Part shown: positions 45,940 to 54,481 of the stretch, piece after piece
Layout of the letters: every line of letters begins with the position of its first letter
How positions within the stretch are numbered: position 1 is the stretch's first letter
Source: Oscillospiraceae bacterium
Lineage (GTDB): Bacteria; Bacillota_A; Clostridia; Oscillospirales; CAG-272
Direction: 5' to 3'
Assembly (NCBI GenBank): GCA_015063335.1
Contig: SVUH01000004.1
Span: forward strand, 1-64,000
DNA: 64,000 nucleotides
The notes under the pieces: generated by a model
What the model saw: only the letters and a program-made list of their open reading frames with translations
Database searches by the model: none
What the model was told of the DNA's origin: nothing
Translations under genes and position numbers: made by a program

Positions 45940-47119
45940 TGTTTTTCTCCTGTTTGTTATGGTTGTATCGGGTCAGGGCAAGAGAGATCAGCGCATCGCG
46001 CGTGTTAATATCGGGAGATGCTATAACTTGCTCAAGAAGTCCTTTCATTATACTCCCGATAAGCAAAGGAGGGATTCCCACGGCTATCAGATCGTTTCCG
46101 CTGACGGCAAGAGCTGATATGCTTACGCAAGGATCATTTTGCTTTTCTTTGCGTATCATGTCGGCAAGAGCCGAGTTTGCCCGGAGAAGAGCCGCCGCGT
46201 CGGCAAGATCTCCACAAACCGAGAGCATATATCTTGCGTTATGCGGGGTCACGTCCGCGCGGTAATTGTCGGCAGAGCAAAGAAGCTTTATTTCCTTTTC
46301 TTCCATCCTTGAAAGCTTGAGCGCTCCAAGATCGGGCGCTCCTTGTGTGCCGAACAGAGCGGCAAAGCGGCAAGTAAAGCTGGAGGGAAGTGTTGACAGC
46401 GCAACGCACGGCTTTTTTATTTGAGGATGAATATATTTTTGCGCTCCTACGTCAAAGAGCAGGTCAATTCCTCGGTCTGCGTTGGGCGATAGCAGCATTT
46501 TTTTGAGCTCTACAATCCTGCGTTCAACGGAAACGTCTGAAAGCCTTGGGCAAAGCTCAGCGGCGGCTTTCTTTGTGTTTTCCTCCAAATCAAAATCAAG
46601 CACCGTCGCAAAGCGAATGGCGCGGAGTATACGCAGCGCATCCTCGGAAAATCTCGTCTTGGCGTCACCCACGCAACGAATGATCTTGTTGGCAATATCC
46701 TCTTTTCCACAGAACAGATCAACTGTTCCGTCGTCGCGGAGCGGATCTCCCGCCATTGCGTTAACGGTAAAATCCCGACGCTCAAGATCTTTGGCGACGT
46801 CGGTTGTAAAGGTCACGCTGTCCGGGTGTCGGGAATCGGTGTAGCTTCCGTCTATGCGAAAGGAGGTGCATTCGTACATCTCTCCGTCCATAAGAACGGT
46901 GATCGTGCCGTGCTTAAGGCCCGTGGGTATGGTTCGCAGCTTTGCGCGTTCAAAAATCTCCATCATTTCTTCGGGACGGGCGGACGTGGTCATATCCCAA
47001 TCGCTCGGGGTCTTTCCCATTATGGAGTCGCGAATACAGCCGCCAACAGCGTAAGCCTTATGACCCGCGTCTGCCAGCGTTTTTGCTATCAGCTTTACGT
47101 TGTTAGGATAATTGATCAC
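45932..47119 (-). CDS. cca: CCA-adding tRNA nucleotidyltransferase
   Basis: Adds or repairs the 3' CCA of tRNA. 395 residues, class II (bacterial) type. The head domain has AYAVGGCIRDSIMGKTPSDWD (GG plus DxD catalytic motif), then RRDFTVNAMAGDPL (motif B), then SEDALRILRAIRFA (motif D region). The start is GTG 47119 because AAAGGAGG lies nine bases upstream. Longer in-frame readings are not family-like. The tRNA-Arg here encodes its own CCA, so repair may be the main need for that tRNA. Confidence 0.94.
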   Translation of the reverse strand: MINYPNNVKLIAKTLADAGHKAYAVGGCIRDSIMGKTPSDWDMTTSARPEEMMEIFERAKLRTIPTGLKHGTITVLMDGEMYECTSFRIDGSYTDSRHPDSVTFTTDVAKDLERRDFTVNAMAGDPLRDDGTVDLFCGKEDIANKIIRCVGDAKTRFSEDALRILRAIRFATVLDFDLEENTKKAAAELCPRLSDVSVERRIVELKKMLLSPNADRGIDLLFDVGAQKYIHPQIKKPCVALSTLPSSFTCRFAALFGTQGAPDLGALKLSRMEEKEIKLLCSADNYRADVTPHNARYMLSVCGDLADAAALLRANSALADMIRKEKQNDPCVSISALAVSGNDLIAVGIPPLLIGSIMKGLLEQVIASPDINTRDALISLALTRYNHNKQEKNNV

Positions 47120-47189
47120 CTCATTGTCCTCCTTTCCCAATCTTACGTTATTATTATACCAAATTTGCCGCAAAAGTCAACACAAAAAA

Positions 47190-47213
47190 ACATCCGCGGA
47201 AGTCCGCGGATGT
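47190..47213 (-). terminator. Terminator after the sugar isomerase gene
   Basis: ACATCCGCGGA (47190-47200) pairs with TCCGCGGATGT (47203-47213), followed on the minus strand by seven T. Confidence 0.9.
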
Positions 47214-47229
47214 TAAAATGCTTTTTTAA

Positions 47230-48195
47230 TTATGCCCAGGACATTGTGGTGGGCTTTTCCTCGTAGATAACTACATCCTTGAGGAAATTAACCGCCTTGC
47301 AAAGTCCCTCGTCAATGGACATTACGCTGTCCTCGTGCTCGATGGAAAGCACTCTGTCGTATCCGCAGAGGCGGAGGTTGGAAACGAGGTCTCTCCAATA
47401 GGTCTCGCCGTTACCATAACCAACGGTACGGAATACCCATGCTCTGTGAAGCTCGTCGCCATAGTGCTTGGTGTCAAGCACACCGTTCTTGGCGGTGTTG
47501 TATTTATCGACCTTGGTGTCCTTTGCGTGAACGTGATAGATGGCGCCCGCAAGCTCGCGAATAGCCGCAACGGGATCCATACCCTGCCAGATGAGGTGAG
47601 AGGGGTCGAAGTTTGCTCCGATAACGTCGCCAACTGCCGCGCGGAGACGGAGAAGCGTTTCGGGGTTATAAACGCAGAAGCCGGGGTGCATCTCAAATGC
47701 TACTCTTACGCCGTGTTCCTTGCAGAACGCGCCAGTCTTCTGCCAATAAGGAATGACCTTTTCGTTCCACTGCCAATCAAGTATGGCAAGAAAATCTTCG
47801 GGCCAAGGGCAGGTTACCCAGTTGGGATACTTAGCGCCTTCGTGGTCGCCGGGGCAACCCGAGAAGGTGATAACGGTGTCAACGCCCAGCTTTTCCGCAA
47901 GCAATACCGCGTTGCAGAAATCCTCGTGATACTGAGAGGCGATCTTTGCATCGGGATGCAGGGGGTTGCCGTGAGCCGCAAGGGCGCAGATCTCAACGTC
48001 GTATTTTTTAAAAGTAGCAACAAACTCATCAAATTTAGCCTGATCTGCAAGCAGCTCTGCGGGATTGCAGTGAGCCTTGCCGGGATATCCACCCGCGCCC
48101 ACTTCAACGGTGTGCACGCCGAGACCGGATACGATCTTCAAGGTCTCGTCAAGGGATTTCTGTCCGTAAAGATTGATAAGAACACTTAATTTCAT
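47230..48195 (-). CDS. Sugar phosphate isomerase/epimerase (xylose isomerase-like TIM barrel)
   Basis: 321 residues of the AP endonuclease 2/xylose isomerase-like barrel family, typical of inositol, tagatose or related sugar pathways. Visible: HTVEVGAGGYPGKAHC (strand 1), ICALAAHGNPLHPD (about 75), TFSGCPGDHEGAKYP, VRVAFEMHPGFCVYNPE (metal Glu, about 180), ANFDPSHLIWQG (metal Asp/His, about 210), YHVHAKDTKVD and LSIEHEDS. These give a full metal site. The start is ATG 48195 with AGGAG upstream. Single-gene transcript. Substrate not predictable. Confidence 0.85.
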   Translation of the reverse strand: MKLSVLINLYGQKSLDETLKIVSGLGVHTVEVGAGGYPGKAHCNPAELLADQAKFDEFVATFKKYDVEICALAAHGNPLHPDAKIASQYHEDFCNAVLLAEKLGVDTVITFSGCPGDHEGAKYPNWVTCPWPEDFLAILDWQWNEKVIPYWQKTGAFCKEHGVRVAFEMHPGFCVYNPETLLRLRAAVGDVIGANFDPSHLIWQGMDPVAAIRELAGAIYHVHAKDTKVDKYNTAKNGVLDTKHYGDELHRAWVFRTVGYGNGETYWRDLVSNLRLCGYDRVLSIEHEDSVMSIDEGLCKAVNFLKDVVIYEEKPTTMSWA

Positions 48196-48354
48196 AATTT
48201 TTTCTCCTAAAAGATTTATTTGATACAAATTATCATCACAACTATATTATAAGGCTTTTTTGAGTTGTTTTCAAGAGGTTTTGACATTTTCTTTGTTTTT
48301 TTTGGATAGCAAGGGGCACTGGGGCAAAAAACAAGTCGGATTTTGACAAAGCCC

Positions 48355-48383
48355 TTGATTTTATTTTGATGTCGTGATAAAAT
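48355..48383 (+). promoter_or_regulatory. Putative promoter of the PHP protein
   Basis: TTGATT (48355-48360) and TAAAAT (48378-48383), 17-base spacing, 34 bases before the start. Confidence 0.55.
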
Positions 48384-48416
48384 TAAAGGTAGAGAAAAGA
48401 ATCGGAGGCCAAATAC

Positions 48417-49316
48417 ATGTTTGTCGATATGCTTGGAAAAACAAGAATAAAGCTTAGCTTGCATCTTCATTCCGCATTTTCGGACGGAGAATTGACTCCA
48501 CCCGAGATAGCCGAGCTTTACGCGGCTGAGGGATATGATGCCATTGCCGTTACTGACAGATGGATATTTGGCGAGGAGTGCGAGCTTTCGGGGCTTTTGG
48601 TGTTGTCGGGCGCGGAGTATGACGTTGGAGGAGGAGACCGCGACAACGGAATATATCACGTGGTCGGTATAGGAATGACCTCTGATCCCGAGATACCTTA
48701 CGATTGGAAAAACATGAAAAAGACCGCCGCCTCAAAAGCGGAGCAGATCATAGAAAAAATAAGATTATATAACGGCTTTTCTTTTGTTGCTCACCCTGCC
48801 TGGTGTGATAATACGGCTCGCAAGCTGCTGGACGTGGGTTGTTTTGACGGGCTTGAGATATTCAGTGCGGCGTCGGCGTTTGGCGGAGAGGATAAGTCTT
48901 ATTCGGGTGATATAGTGACCGAGCTTGCGAAATTTGGAACGTTGCCTGTGCTGATAGCGTCGGATGATGCCAAGGATTATGCGGACGAGCAGTTTTGCGC
49001 CGCGGTTATGGTAGAGGCGTCGGAAATGGATAGCGCAAGCATCGTGCGCGCTCTCCGCGCGGGAAGATTTTATTCCACCGAGGGCCCGGAGGTGCATATC
49101 TCCGTAAGTGTTGGCGGAAAGGTCAAGGTCACCTGTTCGCCGTGCACCAATATAGAACTGTTTACAAACGATGCCGACAAACAAGGCAAGTGCTTTAGCG
49201 GAGAAGGGTTGGTAGAGGCGGAGTATTCGCTCAAGCAAGGCGAAAGATACGTGCGCGCCGAGGTGACGGATAGCCTTGGCAACAGGGCGTGGACAAATTA
49301 TTTGTCAGTTGATTGA
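48417..49316 (+). CDS. PHP domain phosphoesterase
   Basis: 299 residues. The PHP metal site is visible: LSLHLHSAFSDGELTPPEIA (HxH, about 15), AEGYDAIAVTDR (about 40), GAEYDVGGG (Glu), VAHPAWCDN (about 120) and ASDDAKDY. The third motif reads VTDR instead of the usual VTDH, which may alter one metal ligand. Family members hydrolyse phosphate or phosphodiester bonds. The C-terminal 85 residues look like a beta-sandwich (VHISVSVGGKVKVTCSPCTN). The start is ATG with CGGAGG upstream. Confidence 0.82.
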   Translation: MFVDMLGKTRIKLSLHLHSAFSDGELTPPEIAELYAAEGYDAIAVTDRWIFGEECELSGLLVLSGAEYDVGGGDRDNGIYHVVGIGMTSDPEIPYDWKNMKKTAASKAEQIIEKIRLYNGFSFVAHPAWCDNTARKLLDVGCFDGLEIFSAASAFGGEDKSYSGDIVTELAKFGTLPVLIASDDAKDYADEQFCAAVMVEASEMDSASIVRALRAGRFYSTEGPEVHISVSVGGKVKVTCSPCTNIELFTNDADKQGKCFSGEGLVEAEYSLKQGERYVRAEVTDSLGNRAWTNYLSVD

Positions 49317-49411
49317 TCGGATCTTGGAAAAGAGCAATTATAAGCGTCGCAACGCTCCAATAAACCGTTGAAGCAGGGTTTTATTTGAGCAAAGGATAAG
49401 AGGGTGAGATT

Positions 49412-50806
49412 TTGAATTCAGAAGAACGAAGTAGACTTCAATATATAAAAATGACCGAAACGCCCGTGTGGAGGCTCATCATAACGCTGGGAATACCCAC
49501 AACGGTTAGCATGCTCATAACCAATATATACAACATGGCAGACACCTATTTCGTCAGCACGCTGAGCAACGCGGCGGGTGGAGCGACGAGCATTGTGTTC
49601 AGCGTTATGGCGATATTGCAGGCGTTTGGATTCATGTTCGGTCACGGCGCGGGAAGTCACGTTAGCCGACTGCTCGGCGCGAGAGATAGCGAAAGGGCGG
49701 GCAGATTTACTTCGACAAGCTTGCTTTTGTCATCGCTGTGCGGCACGGTTATAATGGTGTTTGGACTTATCTTTTTGGAGCCCTTGATGTTGTTTTTGGG
49801 CAGTAATGAGGAGATATTGCCGCATGCCAAGGATTACGCGATCTATATTTTCATAGCCGCGCCTGCCATGACTGCGTCCTGCGTGTTTAACAACGTTTTG
49901 CGGTACGAGGGCAAGGCAACGTTTGCCATGATCGGCTTGACCTCGGGCGGAATCCTCAACATTTTGTTCGACTATATATTTATTATGCATTTGGGAATGG
50001 GAACGGCCGGAGCAGGTCTGGCAACGGCGATTTCACAATACATAAGTCTAATTATTCTTGCAGTACCGTTCTTTATCGGCAAAACACAGAGCAAGATCGC
50101 CTTTGGGCGAGGCTTTATGAGCTGGCGTATCGTTTGGGATATCGTTACAACGGGACTTCCCAGTCTTATCCGTCAGGGACTTAGCAGCATTTCAACGGGT
50201 ATGCTCAACGTTCAGGCAAAGGCTTTTGGAACGGCGGCGATATCCGCGATGGGTTACGTTTCAAAGACGGTACAGTTCATATTCTGCGTAGGACTCGGAA
50301 TAGGTCAGGGCTTTCAGCCGGTGTCGGCGTTCAATTACGGAGCAAAGAAATACAGCCGAGTTAAAAAAGGCAGCTATTTTACCATGGCGTTTGGGCTTTT
50401 GCTCATAGGCTCTCTTGCGGCAGTGTGCTACGGTATAGCGCCCTCTATAATATCCATATTCAATTCGGAGGGCGACCCCGAGGTTACGAGAATAGGTGTT
50501 GAAGCCTTGCGTATAAACTGTATGGTGCTTTGGGTCTTGCCGTTTACCGTGGTTGGAAACATGATGTTCCAGAGCATAGGAAAGCGCATACCCGCAATAT
50601 TACTTTCCGCGCTCCAGAATGGCATTGCGTTTATGCCTATGATATATCTGCTGCCATATATTTGCGAGAGACTTTACCAAAACGGGCTTTTGGGACTTGA
50701 AATGGCACAGCCCGCGGCATATGTTCTTACGGCTCTTGTAACGTTACCTTGTACGGTCATATTCTTAAGTAAGCTGCCTTGCGACGAAGACGCAATAAAG
50801 CAATAA
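49412..50806 (+). CDS. MATE family efflux transporter
   Basis: 464 residues with 12 membrane helices in two homologous halves, the norm for multidrug and toxin extrusion (MATE) transporters, which are Na+ or H+ driven. The opening TPVWRLIITLGIPTTVSMLI, NMADTYFVSTLS and the second-half FGTAAISAMGYVSKTV and GIGQGFQPVSAFNYGAKKYS are typical. The proposed start is TTG 49412 (GAGGGTGAG upstream), and ATG 49451 is the alternative. The substrate is unknown. It lies between the PHP gene and a converging beta-mannosidase. Confidence 0.9.
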   Translation: MNSEERSRLQYIKMTETPVWRLIITLGIPTTVSMLITNIYNMADTYFVSTLSNAAGGATSIVFSVMAILQAFGFMFGHGAGSHVSRLLGARDSERAGRFTSTSLLLSSLCGTVIMVFGLIFLEPLMLFLGSNEEILPHAKDYAIYIFIAAPAMTASCVFNNVLRYEGKATFAMIGLTSGGILNILFDYIFIMHLGMGTAGAGLATAISQYISLIILAVPFFIGKTQSKIAFGRGFMSWRIVWDIVTTGLPSLIRQGLSSISTGMLNVQAKAFGTAAISAMGYVSKTVQFIFCVGLGIGQGFQPVSAFNYGAKKYSRVKKGSYFTMAFGLLLIGSLAAVCYGIAPSIISIFNSEGDPEVTRIGVEALRINCMVLWVLPFTVVGNMMFQSIGKRIPAILLSALQNGIAFMPMIYLLPYICERLYQNGLLGLEMAQPAAYVLTALVTLPCTVIFLSKLPCDEDAIKQ

Positions 50807-50809
50807 TAT

Positions 50810-50840
50810 AAACCGCTTCCTTACAAAAGGAAGCGGTTTT
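50810..50840. terminator. Bidirectional terminator between the MATE and mannosidase genes
   Basis: AAACCGCTTCCTT (50810-50822) pairs with AAGGAAGCGGTTT (50827-50839). Confidence 0.9.
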
Positions 50841-50855
50841 GATTTTTAATAGATA

Positions 50856-53309
50856 TCAAAGACGGCTAAGCTTTTTGACCGTCTTTTTCTCTCCCACCTT
50901 TAGCGCAAAGCAGTTGTCGGAGAGCAGATAAGGAACGTCAAGCGTGACGTAAGGATCAAAGTATTCTGCGGTTACTGTGATCTCGTTGTCGTTCTCGGAG
51001 AGAATGACGGGAGCCTTGTATTCAAGCTCAAGGTCAGAGAAGCGATCCTTGATAAAGAAGGCGCGGTCGTCACCAAGATCACTCTGTATGTCGCAGAGAA
51101 TTACGGTGCTTGTGCTAAGATAAGCGTCCACATCGGCAAAGTCGCACTCGAAGATCTTTTCGGAAACGTTTTCGGCAACGTCAAAGGGGATATTTTTCAC
51201 CCAAAGCTCGCGATCGGACTTGAAATCGTAAACGTAGAGCTTGGCGTTACCCGAGACGGATGAGAGCGAGTCGTTGCACAGATGCAGGGAAAGCTTTCCG
51301 TTTTTCTCGGAAATAGCCGCGATCACGGGCTTTGCGGAGCGCTTGAAGGTGTAGTATGCGGGCTTGGGACAAGCGTAGTAGTCGATGAGCGACCAGCCTG
51401 CCGCCGCGGGCCAGCAATCATTGAGCATCCAATAGGTCAAGCCCCAGGAATAGCCCTTGTTTCTGCGGTAAAGCTCCATGGATAAGCGGATCGTGTCGCA
51501 ATGCACGAGCTGATATTTGCGTATGCGGTCCTCTCCGTCCACAAACTCGCCGAACACCTTTTGCGCCATGCCCAGATAGGTATCGAAAAGCGTAGTTCCG
51601 AGATAGGGATTGTTCTTGGTGTGGAATCGCAGCATTTCCATGGAGTCGTCGGAGAAAACGTCCTCGCGCGTCAGATATTTTTCAAGGCTGGATGCAAAGG
51701 ACATTCCAAAGCAGGGATATTCACAGCAGAAGCGCGAAAGCAGATTGTCAAAATGGCTGCGATAGTTCTTCATGTCGGTTTTATTAATGAATGGGAAGAT
51801 AGCGTCGCCGAGATAGCTCGTAACGTGCGTTGTACCGCGGGTAGAACTTGCGTAAAGCTCGCCGCCATAAGGCGATGATGCAAAGAAATATCTGTGCGGG
51901 TCAAGCTCGCGCAAGATGGGCTCGGCGCCAAAGGTAGCGGAGCGATAGCCGGGGAAGTCGCGCGTGTTTTCCGTTCCGTCAACGGCGTTTTCGTTGTCAC
52001 CGCACCAATATATAAGGCAGGCGTGGTTGCGCAGGCGAAGCGCCGCCGCGCGCGTTTCGTTGTTAAGCGCCTTGATAAACCATTCGTGCTCCTCGGGATA
52101 GGTGCCGCAAGCCATAAGAAAGTCTTGTGAGACAAGGATACCGATTCGGTCACATTCGGAGTAGAATTCGTCGCGCTCAAAGATTCCGCCGCCCCAGACT
52201 CTTATCATATTGACGCCACCCGCAACGGACATTTCGAGCAGGCGAGTTATCTTTTCGGGAGTTTCTTCGGATGGGAAAGGCTCACAGGGGACCCAGTCGC
52301 CGCCCTTGCACATTATCGGTACGTTGTTGACTAAAACCGTAAATGTCGCGGGGGCTTTATTTTTATCAACGTTCTTGAGGTGATCGCACTTTTGAAGCTC
52401 AAGGCTCATGTTTTTATATTCCGAGCCTTCGGGGTCTTCGATCTGAATTATAGTTACCTTGCGGATACCGATCTTTTCCGTCTTTTCGCTCGTAGGAGAG
52501 GAAACGGTGACGGTATAAAGCGGTTGTTCACCGTATCCTGCGGGATACCAAAGCTCAGCGTTCGCAATATCAAAGGTATCGTATATTTTCTGCGCGAATG
52601 CAACTCTGTCCTTGGACAAAACGACCTTGCCGTCGGGAGCGCATACCTCGATGTGTATCACGTCGCCGCAATCGCAGAAATCGCGCAGAGAGATCTCCAG
52701 CTTTAACTGCGCCGTGTAGGGATTGACGTCGGCGGTGTAGACGTAAATACTGTCAATTTCGTTTTTTTCGCGGAAGCAAAGACGAACGGGGCGGAATATG
52801 CCCATAGTGACGAATCTGTCAACCCAGTCCCAGCTGTACGTGCATTGGATGCGGCGGGTGTTCATTCGTTCTTGCGTGAACGCGCCGGGGTAGAGCTTCA
52901 AGCCTTCGACGCGCTTGATGGGGGAGAAAAATCTCACCTCGAGAGTGTTTTCGCCTGCACGCAACACGCCGTCAACACAGAATTCGTGCGGGATGAACAT
53001 ATCGTCCACCCCTCCTATCTTTTGACCGTTGAGATATACGTCGGCGTAGGTGTCAAGTCCGTCAAATTCAAGATACGCGCGCGTCTTTACGGAATTGACC
53101 GAAAAGGTCTTTGTATAGGTAAAATCGCAGTTTTCTATCCATTGAACGTTTTTGGAATTATCTCTATAAAAGATGTTTTCTATTATTTTGTGTTTGATGA
53201 GATCGGTATGTACGCAGCCGGGCACGCATCCCTCAAGCTCGAGCGCGCCCACGGGCGAATCGGCGCAGGAAAGGTGCCAAGCACCGCAAAGGTCGATAAA
53301 TTTACTCAT
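50856..53309 (-). CDS. GH2 beta-mannosidase
   Basis: 817 residues. Removes terminal beta-mannose from manno-oligosaccharides or N-glycan cores. Order of parts: jelly-roll (residues 1-190, GAWHLSCADSP, YLEFDGLDTYADVYLNGQ), an Ig-like domain, a TIM barrel with MIRVWGGGIFERDEFY (about 370) and the acid/base in YWCGDNENAVDG (about 435), and a predicted nucleophile Glu in CCEYPCFGMSFASS (about 530). The nucleophile stretch differs from the common SE(F/Y)G form by an inserted Pro-Cys. No signal peptide, so cytoplasmic. The start is ATG 53309 with GGAGG upstream. Confidence 0.92.
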   Translation of the reverse strand: MSKFIDLCGAWHLSCADSPVGALELEGCVPGCVHTDLIKHKIIENIFYRDNSKNVQWIENCDFTYTKTFSVNSVKTRAYLEFDGLDTYADVYLNGQKIGGVDDMFIPHEFCVDGVLRAGENTLEVRFFSPIKRVEGLKLYPGAFTQERMNTRRIQCTYSWDWVDRFVTMGIFRPVRLCFREKNEIDSIYVYTADVNPYTAQLKLEISLRDFCDCGDVIHIEVCAPDGKVVLSKDRVAFAQKIYDTFDIANAELWYPAGYGEQPLYTVTVSSPTSEKTEKIGIRKVTIIQIEDPEGSEYKNMSLELQKCDHLKNVDKNKAPATFTVLVNNVPIMCKGGDWVPCEPFPSEETPEKITRLLEMSVAGGVNMIRVWGGGIFERDEFYSECDRIGILVSQDFLMACGTYPEEHEWFIKALNNETRAAALRLRNHACLIYWCGDNENAVDGTENTRDFPGYRSATFGAEPILRELDPHRYFFASSPYGGELYASSTRGTTHVTSYLGDAIFPFINKTDMKNYRSHFDNLLSRFCCEYPCFGMSFASSLEKYLTREDVFSDDSMEMLRFHTKNNPYLGTTLFDTYLGMAQKVFGEFVDGEDRIRKYQLVHCDTIRLSMELYRRNKGYSWGLTYWMLNDCWPAAAGWSLIDYYACPKPAYYTFKRSAKPVIAAISEKNGKLSLHLCNDSLSSVSGNAKLYVYDFKSDRELWVKNIPFDVAENVSEKIFECDFADVDAYLSTSTVILCDIQSDLGDDRAFFIKDRFSDLELEYKAPVILSENDNEITVTAEYFDPYVTLDVPYLLSDNCFALKVGEKKTVKKLSRL

Positions 53310-53404
53310 TTTGATCCTCCAATAACAGCAAGAAATATGTGCCGTATAAACTCATTTTATCATATATTTTTCGTGTTTTCAATAGCCAAACGGCGCCATT
53401 TTTT

Positions 53405-54268
53405 CTACTTTTCGTTGATTTCCGCCGCGGTTTTGGCGCTTTTGAGTTTACGGAATTCTTTGGGAGTCATACCGACCTCCGATTTGAAGCTGCGTGTAAA
53501 ATAATTTGCATCGCAAAATCCCACGGTTGATGCAATGCTCATGATGGGCTTGTTTGTGGTTTCAAGTAGCATTTTTGCTCGGTTTATGCGCGCGTGACGG
53601 ATGTAATCTGTGATTCCCATTCCAAAGGTTTGTTTTGATATATAATAAAGCTTGCTTTTGGAGATATACAGTCCGCGGCATAAAGAGGAGACGGTTATGG
53701 AATCGTAAAGATGGTTTTCTACGTAGGCGGAAAGTCTCTCGCCTATATTTTGTCCGCCCTGGCGTATTATCTTGTTTGTGTGCAGGTAGCATACGCACAT
53801 CGACATAATGTTGAGTGCTGAGCAGATAAAATCGTCGTCAACGCATCGAAGCTCGGATAGGCCTTGATTAAAAAGTTTTACGTCAATGCCGTATTCTCTC
53901 GCGGCGACGTGCATGGCGCGTTCAACGCAAGGCTCGTTTCCTTGGCGTAATATTTGTCCCATCATCATATATCCGATAATACTGTCTCCCTCAATTATGG
54001 GTGTTATCGCTTCACAGAGGCCCATATGGCAGGTGTATATATAAGGTTTGCGCTTTTTTTCGCAAGCATCAAATCCAATATTGTCAAATTCTATGCATCG
54101 CGAGATAAGCTCGTCATTTTGACGCACCGCCATGCAAAATGAGCACATCGTGTCGGGATAGGAATGCAGAACTCTCCTCGATGCATCGTAAAGAACGATC
54201 TTGATGCCCGTCATATTGTAAAAATCGCGTGTGGCTTGCTTAAGCTCATCCATCATTATCTCTAGCAT
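53405..54268 (-). CDS. AraC family regulator with PocR-type sensor domain
   Basis: 287 residues. Residues 1-170 resemble the PocR ligand-binding domain: MTGIKIVLYDASRRVLHSYP, a Cys-rich CSFCMAVRQ and CHMGLCEAITPII. The C-terminal 100 residues are a double-HTH AraC domain (SSLCRGLYISKSKLYYISKQ, SIASTVGFCDANYFTRSFKS, GMTPKEFRKL). The start is ATG 54268 with GAGGTGAT upstream. It is divergent from the 54482 hydrolase, and a 71-bp direct repeat in between is a likely binding region. It probably controls the mannosidase/hydrolase island. Confidence 0.87.
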   Translation of the reverse strand: MLEIMMDELKQATRDFYNMTGIKIVLYDASRRVLHSYPDTMCSFCMAVRQNDELISRCIEFDNIGFDACEKKRKPYIYTCHMGLCEAITPIIEGDSIIGYMMMGQILRQGNEPCVERAMHVAAREYGIDVKLFNQGLSELRCVDDDFICSALNIMSMCVCYLHTNKIIRQGGQNIGERLSAYVENHLYDSITVSSLCRGLYISKSKLYYISKQTFGMGITDYIRHARINRAKMLLETTNKPIMSIASTVGFCDANYFTRSFKSEVGMTPKEFRKLKSAKTAAEINEK

Positions 54269-54280
54269 TCGATCACCTCG

Positions 54281-54435
54281 CAAAAATTCAAAATGCTATT
54301 TTTGTGTCCCACAATATATTAATTATACGCAATATTTATGGTGTAATCAAGTACTATTGCCTCACAAAAACCCAAAATGCTATTTTTATGTCTTACAATT
54401 CATTTATTATACACTATATTTATGGTAAAATCAAG
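54281..54435. repeat. Tandem 71-bp direct repeat between divergent genes
   Basis: 54281-54351 and 54365-54435 align at about 58 of 71 positions, period 84 bases. The shared core is CAAAATGCTATTTTT then TGTC, then ATTATAC and ATATTTATGGT ending AATCAAG. AraC proteins often bind direct repeats, so this may be a duplicated operator/promoter unit for the 54482 operon. Confidence 0.8.
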
Positions 54436-54481
54436 ATGTAAGCAATCAGTTAAAATAAGAGTAACAGAAACGGAGGCTTTT

